DNA of 43,484 nt. Origin: JAAFIP01 sp031367325 (lineage in GTDB: Bacteria > Pseudomonadota > Gammaproteobacteria > Burkholderiales > Burkholderiaceae_C). This document shows positions 33,838 to 43,484 of this stretch, one piece after another (positions within the stretch are counted from its first letter, which is position 1; every line of letters begins with the position of its first letter). The stretch spans positions 1-43,484 of the forward strand of contig JANLPQ010000086.1 in NCBI GenBank assembly GCA_031367325.1, read 5' to 3'. Position numbers and translations under genes: made by a program. The notes beneath the pieces were generated by a model, which was given only the letters and a program-made list of their open reading frames with translations, made no database searches and had not been told where the DNA came from.

Positions 33838-35409
33838 CTATTTGAAGGCTTTGATCACGGCATCCATTTTCACTTTGAGCGATTTGTCATGCGCCAAGAT
33901 GGGTGGCACCTGCAGATCAATCTTGAGTAATTCATAAACCGCCATTTGCGCTGCCCGCACAGAATACTCCACAGTGAAAACGACATCATCTGCAATCTCT
34001 ACGAACTGGCTGATGAAGGCCAAGTTTCTGGAGTTATGCGGTACTGGCAGTGGCCGGTCGCTTGTGCTGCGCGGCATGAACATGCTGGTGATGTAGGGCA
34101 TGCGGCAGGGAATGCAGATCGCTGAAGCTATCGTGGCTTGGTCAAAATTTAGATGTCCACAAAGCTCCTGCAAAACTTCTGCACCATTGCATTCAGACAA
34201 GGGCTTGGCTACGAAATCGCCGACGCGGTCTGGATGCAATGCATAGCCCCAAAAGACCTGCACATCTTCAGGCTGCCCCGCGAAGTGAGGTTGGTGTGCC
34301 AGCACGATGGACATCAGCCAGCTCGAGTCCCTGAAAGTAACTAGACCACCTGTACCAGCTCGGTTAGTGGTGAACTTTTCCATCGCGTCGAAAAATGCAG
34401 TATCTTTCAGCGTAACCGTAAATGAAGCCCAATAAGACTCGGGAATGCTGGAGTTGAACACCGCCGGATTTCCGAATTGGGGATGTCTGGCAGCCAGCTT
34501 CTCCCACAAGGCCCAGCCACCGCTGTCCTGCTTAGTTAAGTGTGCAGGCGCGCTGTGCATAGAGCCATAGCTTGATGCATCGGTCATCGAGGCATTTTGG
34601 AAAAAAACCAGATCACCCTCTGCCACATTTACGATTTCTTGTTTGCCACTGCGATCGCAATGAATACCCGTGACGGTTATTTTCCCGTCTTCTGACTTTA
34701 GATCGAAGTCCGTCACCATGCAATTCATTACTAAACTAACACCTTGCGCTTGCAACCAGCTTGTTAGTGGGCGCACTAGAGAGTCAAATTGGTTGTACAT
34801 TGTGCGCTTGACACCGGCTAGCGTCTCGATGCGCGAGAACTCCATCATGAAACGATGCAAGTAACGCTTGAACTCCACCGCGCTGTGCCAAGGCTGAAAT
34901 GCAAATGTAGTAGCCCACATAAACCAGAACTTGGTTTCGAAAAATTCGGGTGATAACCAGTCGGTGATGCAGCTGTTACCTAAGGTCTGCTCATCCGTTT
35001 CGGAAAGTTTAAGCAGCTCCAGCCTGTCTTGCATGCTGAAGCCCATGCTAGTGACATCAATCTTAAAGCGGTTACTGTCTACCAAGCGCGCCAACGAATG
35101 CGGGATATTCTTTTGATTGAATGCGATGGTCTCTTCATATACTGTTTGGCCCGGTGTACTTAGAGAGGGAATCGTTTTGAACAAGCCCCAAGTGCACTCG
35201 TAATTGTCTGTGGTCAACATTCGTCCACCGCGTAGTGTGTAGCCTGTTTCAGCATTACCGCCGCCGTCCAAACTGCCGCCGACAATGGGAGTGGCTTCAA
35301 AGATAGTGATATTTTTGCCTGCCATGTCGCCGTCACGAATCATGAACGCTGCAGCGGACAGAGAGCCTATGCCGCCGCCAACTAGGTAGGCTTTTGTGTG
35401 TTTATTCAT
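33838..35409 (-). CDS. ohyA: oleate hydratase (FAD-dependent fatty-acid double-bond hydratase)
   Basis: The 523-residue protein is an oleate hydratase (myosin-cross-reactive antigen family), adding water to the cis-9 double bond to give 10-hydroxystearate. The FAD fold begins YLVGGGIGSLSAAAFMIRDG at residues 8-27. At residues 60-65 the motif is RGGRML, where many family members have RGGREM with a catalytic Glu. I recall the same Glu-to-Met change in the monomeric Rhodococcus-type subfamily, and the length of about 520-530 fits that group. It is transcribed alone; an FNR box is centred 112 bases upstream of the ATG, with TACACT (35487-35492) positioned as a -10. Such enzymes may detoxify unsaturated fatty acids. 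Confidence 0.92.
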   Translation of the reverse strand: MNKHTKAYLVGGGIGSLSAAAFMIRDGDMAGKNITIFEATPIVGGSLDGGGNAETGYTLRGGRMLTTDNYECTWGLFKTIPSLSTPGQTVYEETIAFNQKNIPHSLARLVDSNRFKIDVTSMGFSMQDRLELLKLSETDEQTLGNSCITDWLSPEFFETKFWFMWATTFAFQPWHSAVEFKRYLHRFMMEFSRIETLAGVKRTMYNQFDSLVRPLTSWLQAQGVSLVMNCMVTDFDLKSEDGKITVTGIHCDRSGKQEIVNVAEGDLVFFQNASMTDASSYGSMHSAPAHLTKQDSGGWALWEKLAARHPQFGNPAVFNSSIPESYWASFTVTLKDTAFFDAMEKFTTNRAGTGGLVTFRDSSWLMSIVLAHQPHFAGQPEDVQVFWGYALHPDRVGDFVAKPLSECNGAEVLQELCGHLNFDQATIASAICIPCRMPYITSMFMPRSTSDRPLPVPHNSRNLAFISQFVEIADDVVFTVEYSVRAAQMAVYELLKIDLQVPPILAHDKSLKVKMDAVIKAFK

Positions 35410-35514
35410 GCTTGGTTTCCTTAAGATGTGCCTGTGTTGTCACAGAACATTTGAACTACAGCGGATCGGCCGCAGCTATAGAACACAGTGTAGGGAAATT
35501 GCATGTCCTAGGTT

Positions 35515-35528
35515 TTGATATATATCAA
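35515..35528 (-). promoter_or_regulatory. perfect FNR box upstream of oleate hydratase
   Basis: TTGAT-ATAT-ATCAA is a perfect consensus match. On the minus strand the -41.5 rule places a start at 35480 with TACACT at -12 to -7 and a leader of about 71 bases to the ohyA ATG. The gene on the other side reads in the same direction and ends before the box, so ohyA is the target. Confidence 0.8.
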
Positions 35529-35540
35529 TCGCGGACAGCG

Positions 35541-36089
35541 TCATACACCGAACTGATGCTTTCTTCTCGTTACTAGTAGGATGCATATCCAAGTAAAGAT
35601 CAGCACTGTATAGTTCAACGCCATAAACCAAGGTGTGTTCCAAGCTAGGCCATCAAAACCGCGCTGTGTGATGGGGTACAACACAGGCGATGGGTAGTAG
35701 TCGGCTGAATGGGTGAATATATCTATCACAATGTGCGACCACCAACCCAGCAAAGGTATCCATAGGGCGTGCCGCACTACCCATACCCACAAAGTGATTG
35801 CACCTGCCACAACAGCACTGTGCATTACGCAGTGCAAGTGGTGTGATATTAGCGCAACTACGGGTAGCATGGTGGGCTCTTGACCAGGCACTGCAATGGC
35901 ATAAGCACCCAATGCGGCAAACGTACCCTCTCCAAACATTGACCATACCAAAATAGGCAGTAAATGCGGAACATCTGGCAAGGCCGCCAGTACCACACTA
36001 GCTGCTGCCGTAGCGGGTTTGATAGGCCAGCGGCAGTGCGCCAAGGCTACGCCTGCGCCAGCCCACAGTGCGTGTGCGAAGATGTCCAT
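35541..36089 (-). CDS. integral membrane protein, metal-dependent-hydrolase-like (DUF457/YdjM pattern)
   Basis: The 182-residue protein has several hydrophobic segments. Its conserved polar motifs match the YdjM/YbcI membrane-bound hydrolase group: MDIFAHALWAG at the start, LAALPDVPHLLP, HHLHCVMHS, and WWSHIVIDIFTHSADYYPSPVLYPIT. The His and Asp residues could bind a metal at the membrane face. No enzymatic activity is established for this type. It starts 18 bases after the copA stop, so it is likely co-transcribed with the copper ATPase. A link to copper is inferred from position only. Confidence 0.75.
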   Translation of the reverse strand: MDIFAHALWAGAGVALAHCRWPIKPATAAASVVLAALPDVPHLLPILVWSMFGEGTFAALGAYAIAVPGQEPTMLPVVALISHHLHCVMHSAVVAGAITLWVWVVRHALWIPLLGWWSHIVIDIFTHSADYYPSPVLYPITQRGFDGLAWNTPWFMALNYTVLIFTWICILLVTRRKHQFGV

Positions 36090-36107
36090 GGTGATGGATA
36101 GACTTGC

Positions 36108-38288
36108 TCAGTCTTGCTTGAGCACTGCGGCGCGCAAACGCAAGGCGTTACTTATCACCGAGACAGAGCTCAAACTCATCGCCAGTGCAGCGATCATGGG
36201 TGACAACAGCCAGCCTGTTAACGAGTACAGCACGCCTGATGCCAGTGGTATGCCCAAGGCGTTGTAGATAAATGCAAACGTAAGGTTTTGCTTCATATTG
36301 GCTACGGTGGCCACAGACAATGCACGTGCAGTGGCTATGCCGCGCAAGTCGCCTTTAACCAAAGTGACTTGCGCGCTGTTCATAGCTACATCGGTGCCCG
36401 TACCCATGGCAATACCGATGTTCGCCTTGGCTAGCGCAGGGGCGTCGTTGATACCGTCGCCAGCCATAGCGACCACACTGCCTTCTTTTTGCAGTCGTTC
36501 AACCAAAGCGAGTTTGTCTGCAGGTTTGACCTCGCCAAAGACCTCGGTAATGTCTAACTTTGCACCCACTGCGCGCGCGGTGGTCAGGCCATCGCCCGTG
36601 GCCATAATGACGCGCAGGCCAGCAGCGCGTAGCGCAACCAATGCATCTTTTGTTGTTGCCTTAATAGGGTCTGCCACGGCCAGCAGACCAGCCAGTTTGC
36701 CGTCCACGGCCAGATACATCACACTGGCACCTTGGCTGCGCAATTCTTCGGCTTGGCTGGTCAATGCAGTTACGTCAACGCTTAGCGACTGCATAAGGGC
36801 AGTGTTACCCAGAGCCAGCGATTTACCTGCCACCATGCCGCGTACACCAATGCCCGAGGCCGAATCAAACTGCTCGGGCTTGTCAAGCACTAGGTTTTGC
36901 ACATGCGCAGCAGCTACGATAGCTGCTGCCAACGGGTGTTCGCTGCCTTGGTCTAAGCTGGCGGCCAAGCGCAGCACCTCAGTATCGGTAAAACCGCCTA
37001 TCGCAACAGCGCGTTCAAAGGTAGGTCGTCCTTCGGTCAATGTGCCTGTTTTGTCCACAATCAGGGTATCTATCTTGCGCAAGTTTTCAATCGCCGCGGC
37101 ATCTCTGAAAAGTATACCCATCGTTGCCCCACGTCCTGTGGCCACCATAATAGACATGGGTGTAGCTAGCCCCAAGGCGCAAGGGCAGGCAATGATAAGC
37201 ACCGCCACCGCGTTGATCAGGCCGTACACCCAGCTAGGCTCAGGACCAAAAAAACCCCAACCAAAAAAGGTGAGCAAAGCGATGCTGACTACTGTAATTA
37301 CAAAATAACCTGCCACACTGTCGGCCATGCGTTGCATGGGCGCTCGTGAGCGCTGTGCCATACTTACCATTTGCACAATTTGCGCTAGAACGGTAGTCGA
37401 TCCCACATGTTCGCTACGCATCGTTAGTGCGCCGCTAGTGTTAAGGGTAGCGCCAATCAATTTGTCGTTAGGACGCTTGGTTATTGGCATGGGCTCGCCA
37501 GTCAGCATCGATTCATCCACTGCACTGCTGCCTTCGGTCACCACGCCGTCAACGGGCACCTTCTCCCCAGGCCGCACGCGCAATAGGTCACCCACATGCA
37601 CATGGGTAAGGGGTATATCCTCTTCACCGCCGTCAGGTTTAATACGACGTGCGGTTTTAGGTGCCAAGCCCAGCAGCGATTTGATGGCGGCTGATGTTTG
37701 CGAGCGCGCTTTAAGTTCCAGCATCTGCCCTAAAAGGGTTAATGAAATGATGACAGCAGCAGCTTCAAAATACACTGCCACCCGGCCCATCGATATAAAA
37801 GCTGCTGGAAAAACCTGTGGGCTTACAGTCGCTACAACGCTGTAAATAAATGCTGCGCCAATGCCTAGTGCAATTAACGTCCACATATTGGGGCTACGGT
37901 GAACAACAGATTGCGCTCCACGTACAAAAAATGGCCAACCTGCCCACAGCACAATAGGTATGGTCAGCACCAACTCAATCCAGCTTTGCGTGGCCATGTC
38001 AAACCACTGCAAACGGTGGCCCAGCATGGCTAGGACAGTTACCATCACGGTAAGTGGCAGTGTCCACCAAAAGCGGCGTGTGAAATCTACCAGTTCAGGG
38101 TTCTCGTCATCGTCTAAGCTGGGCTGCACAGGCTCTAGCGTCATGCCGCACTTTGGGCAACTGCCAGCGTGATCTTGCCTGATTTCTGGGTGCATAGGGC
38201 AGGTGTACAGTGGGTGGACGACAGCTGTGGCAGGCTCGTGCGCAGTTGTATTCTTTTTATCAATGGACGGTGTGGTGTGTGTGCTCAT
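36108..38288 (-). CDS. copA: copper-transporting P1B-type ATPase
   Basis: The 726-residue protein is a heavy-metal P-type ATPase, most likely Cu(I)-exporting. The N-terminus has no classical CxxC HMA domain but one heavy-metal-binding module at about residues 28-53 (YTCPMHPEIRQDHAGSCPKCGMTLEP). The membrane ion-binding CPC is in IIACPCALGLATP. The catalytic motifs are LTGEP, DKTGTLTEGRP, SEHPLAAAI and GDGINDAPALA. I chose the ATG at 38288; a TTG nine codons upstream also keeps the frame, and neither has a good ribosome site. It is divergent from a multicopper oxidase, a typical copper-defence arrangement, with an FNR-type box between. Confidence 0.93.
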   Translation of the reverse strand: MSTHTTPSIDKKNTTAHEPATAVVHPLYTCPMHPEIRQDHAGSCPKCGMTLEPVQPSLDDDENPELVDFTRRFWWTLPLTVMVTVLAMLGHRLQWFDMATQSWIELVLTIPIVLWAGWPFFVRGAQSVVHRSPNMWTLIALGIGAAFIYSVVATVSPQVFPAAFISMGRVAVYFEAAAVIISLTLLGQMLELKARSQTSAAIKSLLGLAPKTARRIKPDGGEEDIPLTHVHVGDLLRVRPGEKVPVDGVVTEGSSAVDESMLTGEPMPITKRPNDKLIGATLNTSGALTMRSEHVGSTTVLAQIVQMVSMAQRSRAPMQRMADSVAGYFVITVVSIALLTFFGWGFFGPEPSWVYGLINAVAVLIIACPCALGLATPMSIMVATGRGATMGILFRDAAAIENLRKIDTLIVDKTGTLTEGRPTFERAVAIGGFTDTEVLRLAASLDQGSEHPLAAAIVAAAHVQNLVLDKPEQFDSASGIGVRGMVAGKSLALGNTALMQSLSVDVTALTSQAEELRSQGASVMYLAVDGKLAGLLAVADPIKATTKDALVALRAAGLRVIMATGDGLTTARAVGAKLDITEVFGEVKPADKLALVERLQKEGSVVAMAGDGINDAPALAKANIGIAMGTGTDVAMNSAQVTLVKGDLRGIATARALSVATVANMKQNLTFAFIYNALGIPLASGVLYSLTGWLLSPMIAALAMSLSSVSVISNALRLRAAVLKQD

Positions 38289-38411
38289 AGATCGATTTTT
38301 AAACTTTCTTTGCAATTAGCAAACCGCAGCATTACCTAAAGTGACTAGATAGCTTAAGACGGGTAATGGTGGCACTTTTGTATGCAATCGGCCTGTCTAA
38401 CTGGCAATTGT

Positions 38412-38425
38412 TTGATAGATGTCAA
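38412..38425. promoter_or_regulatory. FNR/Anr-type box between copA and the multicopper oxidase gene
   Basis: TTGAT-AGAT-GTCAA, one mismatch from consensus. Neither side shows a good -10 at the class II position (GATTGC leftwards, AAGGCC rightwards), so the mode of action is less clear than at the other boxes. No CueR-type palindrome was noticed in this interval. Confidence 0.6.
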
Positions 38426-38505
38426 CACTCCACGTACTAGCGTAACCAAGGGCCAGACTTCGTGTTCAGATGGGTAATCTAGGCGTACCCCTACAAGAGA
38501 TCTGC

Positions 38506-40161
<1,656 letters not shown>

Positions 40162-40272
40162 AAATGGGTTAAATATCCCAAGAACTGTGTAGGGATGATG
40201 TTGCAGTCAACTTTCTCTCATGCAACTATCTCATGGATGATTTTATATATCAACATACTAAGGCGTATCACT

Positions 40273-40512
40273 GTGGAAACTATCGTGCATGATCTAAGCA
40301 ATTTGTTCCGACAGCTAGGTATGGCGGGCGATGTACAGACTATTGATGCATTCTTGGCTAGCCACCACCTGAAGCCCGGCACACGTCTGGCAGAAGCTGC
40401 ATTTTGGAATGCTTCGCAAGCACAGTTCTTAGCGCGCGCTCTGAAAGACGACTCGGATTGGTCAAGAGCAGCCGACGAGCTGGCTACACGGCTCGCCCCC
40501 ATTTTTAAATGA
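40273..40512 (+). CDS. DUF2789 family protein (79 aa)
   Basis: A small cytoplasmic protein of the DUF2789 family. From the GTG at 40273 it begins METIVHDLSNLFRQLGMAGD, which is the usual family start, and continues with IDAFLASH, FWNASQAQFLARALKDDSDW. The reading frame extends 26 codons upstream to an ATG, but that part has no similarity and AAGG lies about nine bases before the GTG. The family has no known function. It sits between the multicopper oxidase and ccoI. Confidence 0.85.
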   Translation: METIVHDLSNLFRQLGMAGDVQTIDAFLASHHLKPGTRLAEAAFWNASQAQFLARALKDDSDWSRAADELATRLAPIFK

Positions 40513-40559
40513 AATTTCGCATAGATTATGGCTGCTCCGAGTGGTTGATGATCTTAGAG

Positions 40560-40573
40560 TTGATACATATCAA
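40560..40573 (+). promoter_or_regulatory. perfect FNR box upstream of ccoI
   Basis: TTGAT-ACAT-ATCAA, a perfect consensus centred at 40566.5, exactly 41.5 bases before the ccoI ATG. TAACCT (40596-40601) occupies -12 to -7 and keeps the key T, A and T of the -10 element. No Shine-Dalgarno precedes the ATG. Confidence 0.85.
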
Positions 40574-40607
40574 GGTTGAGTTTTGCACAGACACTTAACC
40601 TGATGGC

Positions 40608-42950
40608 ATGCATGCCGAAAATTCTTTTTTTAAGCTGCCCTTGGCCCATGCTTCTTTGTTATCTGAAGCACCGCCCCCATTGCATACACGCCACCTCAAT
40701 TTGTGGGACGACCCAGCAGAATGGGTCATGTTTAGTCGCAAGGCTGACGACTTATCTGCGACCAATGGTGTATGGGAGTCACAGGTTTTTGTGGAAGGTA
40801 TGCACTGCGCTGCATGTGCGCTGAAAGTAGAGCAGGCTTTGCTTGCTACACGAGGTGTAGTGGCCGCACGCGTGAGCGCTGCCAGCAGGCGTGCCAGTGT
40901 GACTTGGTCATCGGCACTAACTAAGCCATCTCAGTGGATGGCAGCGACCCAAGTGCTTGGTTATGAGTTGACTCCCGCTAGCGATGCTTTTGCGCCAGAC
41001 CATGGCCAACAAGCTGGACGGCTAGCGCTATGGCGTTGGCTGGTGGCTGGTTTTTGCATGATGCAGGTGATGATGTACGCGGTTCCCGGTTATTTTGCTG
41101 CACCCGGGGAGATTGCACCCGATATTGTTATGCTCTTGCGCTGGGCATCATGGGTGCTGAGTTTGCCGGTCGTGTTATTTTCATGCGGGCCATTTTTTAG
41201 CAATGCGTTCAGCGATTTAAAGCAACGCAGCATCAGCATGGACTTGCCAGTGGCACTGGGTATTGTGATGACCTTTGCCATCAGCACGGCGGCTACCTTT
41301 GAGCCCCTAGGTTGGTGGGGCCGCGAGGTGTATTTTGACTCGCTAACGATGTTTGTATTTTTCCTGTTGACAGGTCGATGGTTAGAGCAACGCTTGCGCG
41401 ACCGCACTGCGGGTGCTTTAGGCCACTTAATGCAACGCTTGCCTGATAGCGTAGAGAGGCAATCAGCCAATGGGATTTTTGAACGTGTAGCAGTGCGGCG
41501 TCTTAGCGCAGGCGACATAGTCCGCGTGCTGCCCGGCGAAGCTTTTCCAGCAGACGGCACTATTGTGGTGGGTGATACTTTTGCCGATGAGGCCTTGCTC
41601 ACGGGTGAGTCACGGCCCGTGCCGCGTTCAGTAGGTGCGCAAGTGATGGCAGGCAGCTACAACGTAGCAGCTATTGTGCAGGTGCGCATTGCCCATACGG
41701 GCAAGGCCACTCGATACGCAGAGATAGTGGCTTTAATGCAGCAAGCATCAGTAGACAAACCCCGGTTAGCGTTGTTGGCCGACAGGATTGCCAAACCGTT
41801 TTTGCTATTTGTACTGCTGGCGGCGGTAGGTGCGGCCATATTTTGGTGGCCGGTAGATCCAGCCCGCGCTTTAATGGCTGCTGTGGCCGTGCTGGTGGTG
41901 ACGTGCCCGTGCGCGCTGTCACTGGCCACACCGACTGCCATGCTGACCTCGGCAGGATGGTTGGCCAAGCAAGGAGTTTTAGTGCGACGTCTGCAAGCGA
42001 TCGAATCGCTTGCAGATATTGACACAGTGATCTTTGACAAAACGGGTACATTGACCCAAGCGCAAATTGGTCTAGGTACTGTGTATACGCGCGAGGGTAT
42101 CTCACAAGCCCAAGCACTCCAGCTTGCGGCGGCCCTTGCGCAGTATTCTTTGCACCCGGTTTCGCAAGCCCTCGTGGCGGCGCAATTGGATGTTTCATTG
42201 TCACTACCCATCATGAAAGCTGTCAAAGAGTTTGCAAATCAGGGTCTAGAAGGTATTCTCGCGGAGCCATTTTCATACAGTAGTACGAGCCCGGTGCGTT
42301 TAGGTTCTGCCATGTTTTGTGGCGTCCAAGACTCGGTCAACGACGCGATGCAGGTGGTACTTGCTGACGCATCAGGTTGGGTGGCTCGGTTCGATCTAGA
42401 TGAGATGATTCGCCCAGCCGCGCACACCACCATTGCCGCACTATTTGCGAATGGCTTCAATGTGCAAATACTCTCAGGCGACCGCACCTTGCCAGCCCAG
42501 CGTGTAGCTAGTCGTTTGGGTATCCAGCAAGTACTGGGCGACTGCACACCTCAAACCAAATTAGCACATTTGCAGGTGCTACAAGCAAAAGGGCATAAAG
42601 TCATGATGGTGGGTGACGGCCTCAATGATGGCCCAGTGCTGGCCTGTGCAGATGTTTCTGTAGCGCTGGGTAACGCTGTGCCGTTGACGCAGGCTCAATC
42701 TGACCTCGTAATACCCGGGGCGCAGCTGCAATTGCTACCCCCCATGTTGCAGCAAGCACGGCGCACAATGCAGATCGTGCGCCAAAACCTGTGGTGGGCC
42801 GCAATTTACAACGCTGTGTGCGTCCCGTTGGCCATTGCCGGCTGGCTACCTGCCTGGCTGGCTGGTTTGGGCATGGCGACCAGCTCGTTGCTGGTGTTAG
42901 TCAATGCCGCACGCTTGTCACGCAGCTACACGGTACAAACCAACATCTGA
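40608..42950 (+). CDS. ccoI: copper-translocating P-type ATPase for cbb3 oxidase assembly
   Basis: The 780-residue protein is a CcoI/FixI-type Cu-ATPase, which supplies copper for the CuB centre of cbb3 oxidase. The N-terminal region has the beta-proteobacterial LNLWDDPAEWVMFSR pattern, then an HMA domain with Cys67 and Cys70 in VEGMHCAAC. The membrane motif is CPCALSLATPTAM, and the catalytic motifs are LLTGESRPVP, DKTGTLTQAQ, SLHPVSQAL and VGDGLNDGPVLA. It lacks the export-type heavy-metal module of the copA here. The assignment rests on the immediate overlap with ccoS and the following ccoN. The ATG at 40608 lies exactly where a class II FNR promoter would begin its transcript. Confidence 0.94.
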   Translation: MHAENSFFKLPLAHASLLSEAPPPLHTRHLNLWDDPAEWVMFSRKADDLSATNGVWESQVFVEGMHCAACALKVEQALLATRGVVAARVSAASRRASVTWSSALTKPSQWMAATQVLGYELTPASDAFAPDHGQQAGRLALWRWLVAGFCMMQVMMYAVPGYFAAPGEIAPDIVMLLRWASWVLSLPVVLFSCGPFFSNAFSDLKQRSISMDLPVALGIVMTFAISTAATFEPLGWWGREVYFDSLTMFVFFLLTGRWLEQRLRDRTAGALGHLMQRLPDSVERQSANGIFERVAVRRLSAGDIVRVLPGEAFPADGTIVVGDTFADEALLTGESRPVPRSVGAQVMAGSYNVAAIVQVRIAHTGKATRYAEIVALMQQASVDKPRLALLADRIAKPFLLFVLLAAVGAAIFWWPVDPARALMAAVAVLVVTCPCALSLATPTAMLTSAGWLAKQGVLVRRLQAIESLADIDTVIFDKTGTLTQAQIGLGTVYTREGISQAQALQLAAALAQYSLHPVSQALVAAQLDVSLSLPIMKAVKEFANQGLEGILAEPFSYSSTSPVRLGSAMFCGVQDSVNDAMQVVLADASGWVARFDLDEMIRPAAHTTIAALFANGFNVQILSGDRTLPAQRVASRLGIQQVLGDCTPQTKLAHLQVLQAKGHKVMMVGDGLNDGPVLACADVSVALGNAVPLTQAQSDLVIPGAQLQLLPPMLQQARRTMQIVRQNLWWAAIYNAVCVPLAIAGWLPAWLAGLGMATSSLLVLVNAARLSRSYTVQTNI

Positions 42951-43129
42951 TGGACATTTTGTTCTTACTCATTCCGTTATCGGTATTGCTAGCACTAGGT
43001 GTTATGGCAGTATTGGCTTGGGCTGTTTGGTCGGGTCAGTTTGAAGACATTGAGCAAGAAGCGCAACGTATTTTTCAAGATGAAAAGTTGCAAAGCGTCC
43101 CGGCAACCGGCCATTGCAATAAAGATTGA
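42950..43129 (+). CDS. ccoS: cbb3 oxidase maturation protein CcoS
   Basis: The 59-residue protein has one N-terminal membrane helix (LFLLIPLSVLLALGVMAVLAWAV) followed by the conserved SGQFEDIEQEAQRIFQDE typical of CcoS, needed for cofactor insertion into cbb3 oxidase. Its ATG shares one base with the ccoI stop (TGATG), so translation is coupled. The stop lies inside the FNR box upstream of ccoN, which means ccoN has its own promoter at the end of this gene. Confidence 0.95.
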   Translation: MDILFLLIPLSVLLALGVMAVLAWAVWSGQFEDIEQEAQRIFQDEKLQSVPATGHCNKD

Positions 43130-43139
43130 TCTTTATCAA
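43126..43139 (+). promoter_or_regulatory. perfect FNR box upstream of ccoN
   Basis: TTGAT-CTTT-ATCAA, a perfect match overlapping the ccoS stop codon. The -41.5 rule gives a start at 43174 with CATACT (43162-43167) as -10 and a 24-base leader that includes the AAGGA ribosome site of ccoN. Confidence 0.88.
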
Positions 43140-43197
43140 ACCGTCGGACGGGAGCTGTCTACATACTGCCTTACAACTAAAGCCGTAAGGACTGTCA

Positions 43198-43484
43198 ATG
43201 AGTGCTGTGCTTTCAAATCCCGCTGTCATAGCGCCATCAAAAATATGGAAGGCTTCGCAAGCCACGGTTTATAACGACAAAATTGTGCGCCAGTTCTCTG
43301 TCATGGCGATTGTATGGGGTGTGGTCAGTATGTTGGTGGGTGTATTTATCGCTGCACAAATGGCTTGGCCCGAGCTAAATTTTGGCATAGCGTGGTTATC
43401 GTTTGGGCGTTTGCGTCCGTTGCATACGAATGCCGCTATTTTTGCATTTGGTGGCTGCGCGTTGTTTGCTACCAGCTACTACGT
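43198..43484 (+). CDS. ccoN: cbb3-type cytochrome c oxidase subunit I, 3' end cut by window edge
   Basis: The first 95 codons of CcoN, the catalytic subunit of the high-affinity cbb3 oxidase. After YNDKIVRQFSVMAIVWGVVSMLVGVFIAAQ (first transmembrane helix) comes FGRLRPLHTNAAIFAFGGCALFATSYY, which holds the first haem-ligand His of the family. GTAAGGA lies seven bases before the ATG at 43198. The gene runs off the right edge; ccoO, ccoQ and ccoP would be expected to follow. Confidence 0.95.
   Translation, partial: MSAVLSNPAVIAPSKIWKASQATVYNDKIVRQFSVMAIVWGVVSMLVGVFIAAQMAWPELNFGIAWLSFGRLRPLHTNAAIFAFGGCALFATSYY

Noticed and set aside
36298..37308. 336-codon open frame antisense to copA
   Set aside because: It lies wholly inside the recognisable copper ATPase gene and its product has no motif; it follows from the codon pattern of copA.
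41090..42226. Minus-strand frames of 170-189 codons
   Set aside because: They are antisense shadows of ccoI.

Overview
The window looks like chromosomal DNA of a member of the Burkholderiales, most likely a Comamonadaceae-type freshwater bacterium. This rests on gene order (argD / DUF3579 / rpsT; radC divergent from fkpB-ispH; a ccoI-ccoS-ccoN cluster), on protein families typical of that order (DUF3579, DUF2783, DUF2789), and on a short dispersed repeat with core AATAGCTGCTTGAGCAGG. The assignment is by recognition only; no search was run.

Layout. 1-2.8 kb: housekeeping genes (argD partial, DUF3579, rpsT, one small unknown). 3.1-8.2 kb: a compact five-gene archaic (Csu-like) chaperone-usher pilus operon on the minus strand. 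8.3-12.7 kb: a small oxidative module (DUF2783, flavin monooxygenase, VOC protein, then an FMN alpha-hydroxy-acid dehydrogenase) interrupted by a large palindromic repeat. 12.8-21.6 kb: an unknown membrane-anchored protein, then penicillin-binding protein 1C paired with a thioester-containing bacterial alpha-2-macroglobulin. 21.8-24.3 kb: arfB, a 49-residue basic peptide, a Stealth-family sugar-phosphate transferase and a metallophosphoesterase. 24.3-24.9 kb: a gene-free stretch made of palindromic repeats. 24.9-30.7 kb: smr-radC, divergent fkpB-ispH-dehydratase, serS and tRNA-Ser(CGA).

30.9-43.5 kb is the most coherent and most interesting region. It carries two universal stress proteins, thioredoxin 2, cbpA-cbpM, oleate hydratase, a copper ATPase with a small membrane protein, a multicopper oxidase, DUF2789, and ccoI-ccoS-ccoN. 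Six FNR/Anr-type boxes lie here, four of them perfect TTGAT-N4-ATCAA, and none was noticed in the first 31.8 kb. At most of them a -10-like hexamer lies where a class II FNR promoter would need it. At ccoI and cbpA the predicted transcription start falls exactly on the first base of the start codon, which suggests oxygen-controlled leaderless messages. The genes together read as a low-oxygen programme: copper supply to and efflux around a cbb3 oxidase, redox and chaperone proteins, and stress proteins.

The other unusual feature is repeat biology. A 45-bp family has seven copies, three of them read inside genes. A larger palindromic family has three copies whose arms differ in sequence yet stay complementary, with a conserved non-Watson-Crick position.
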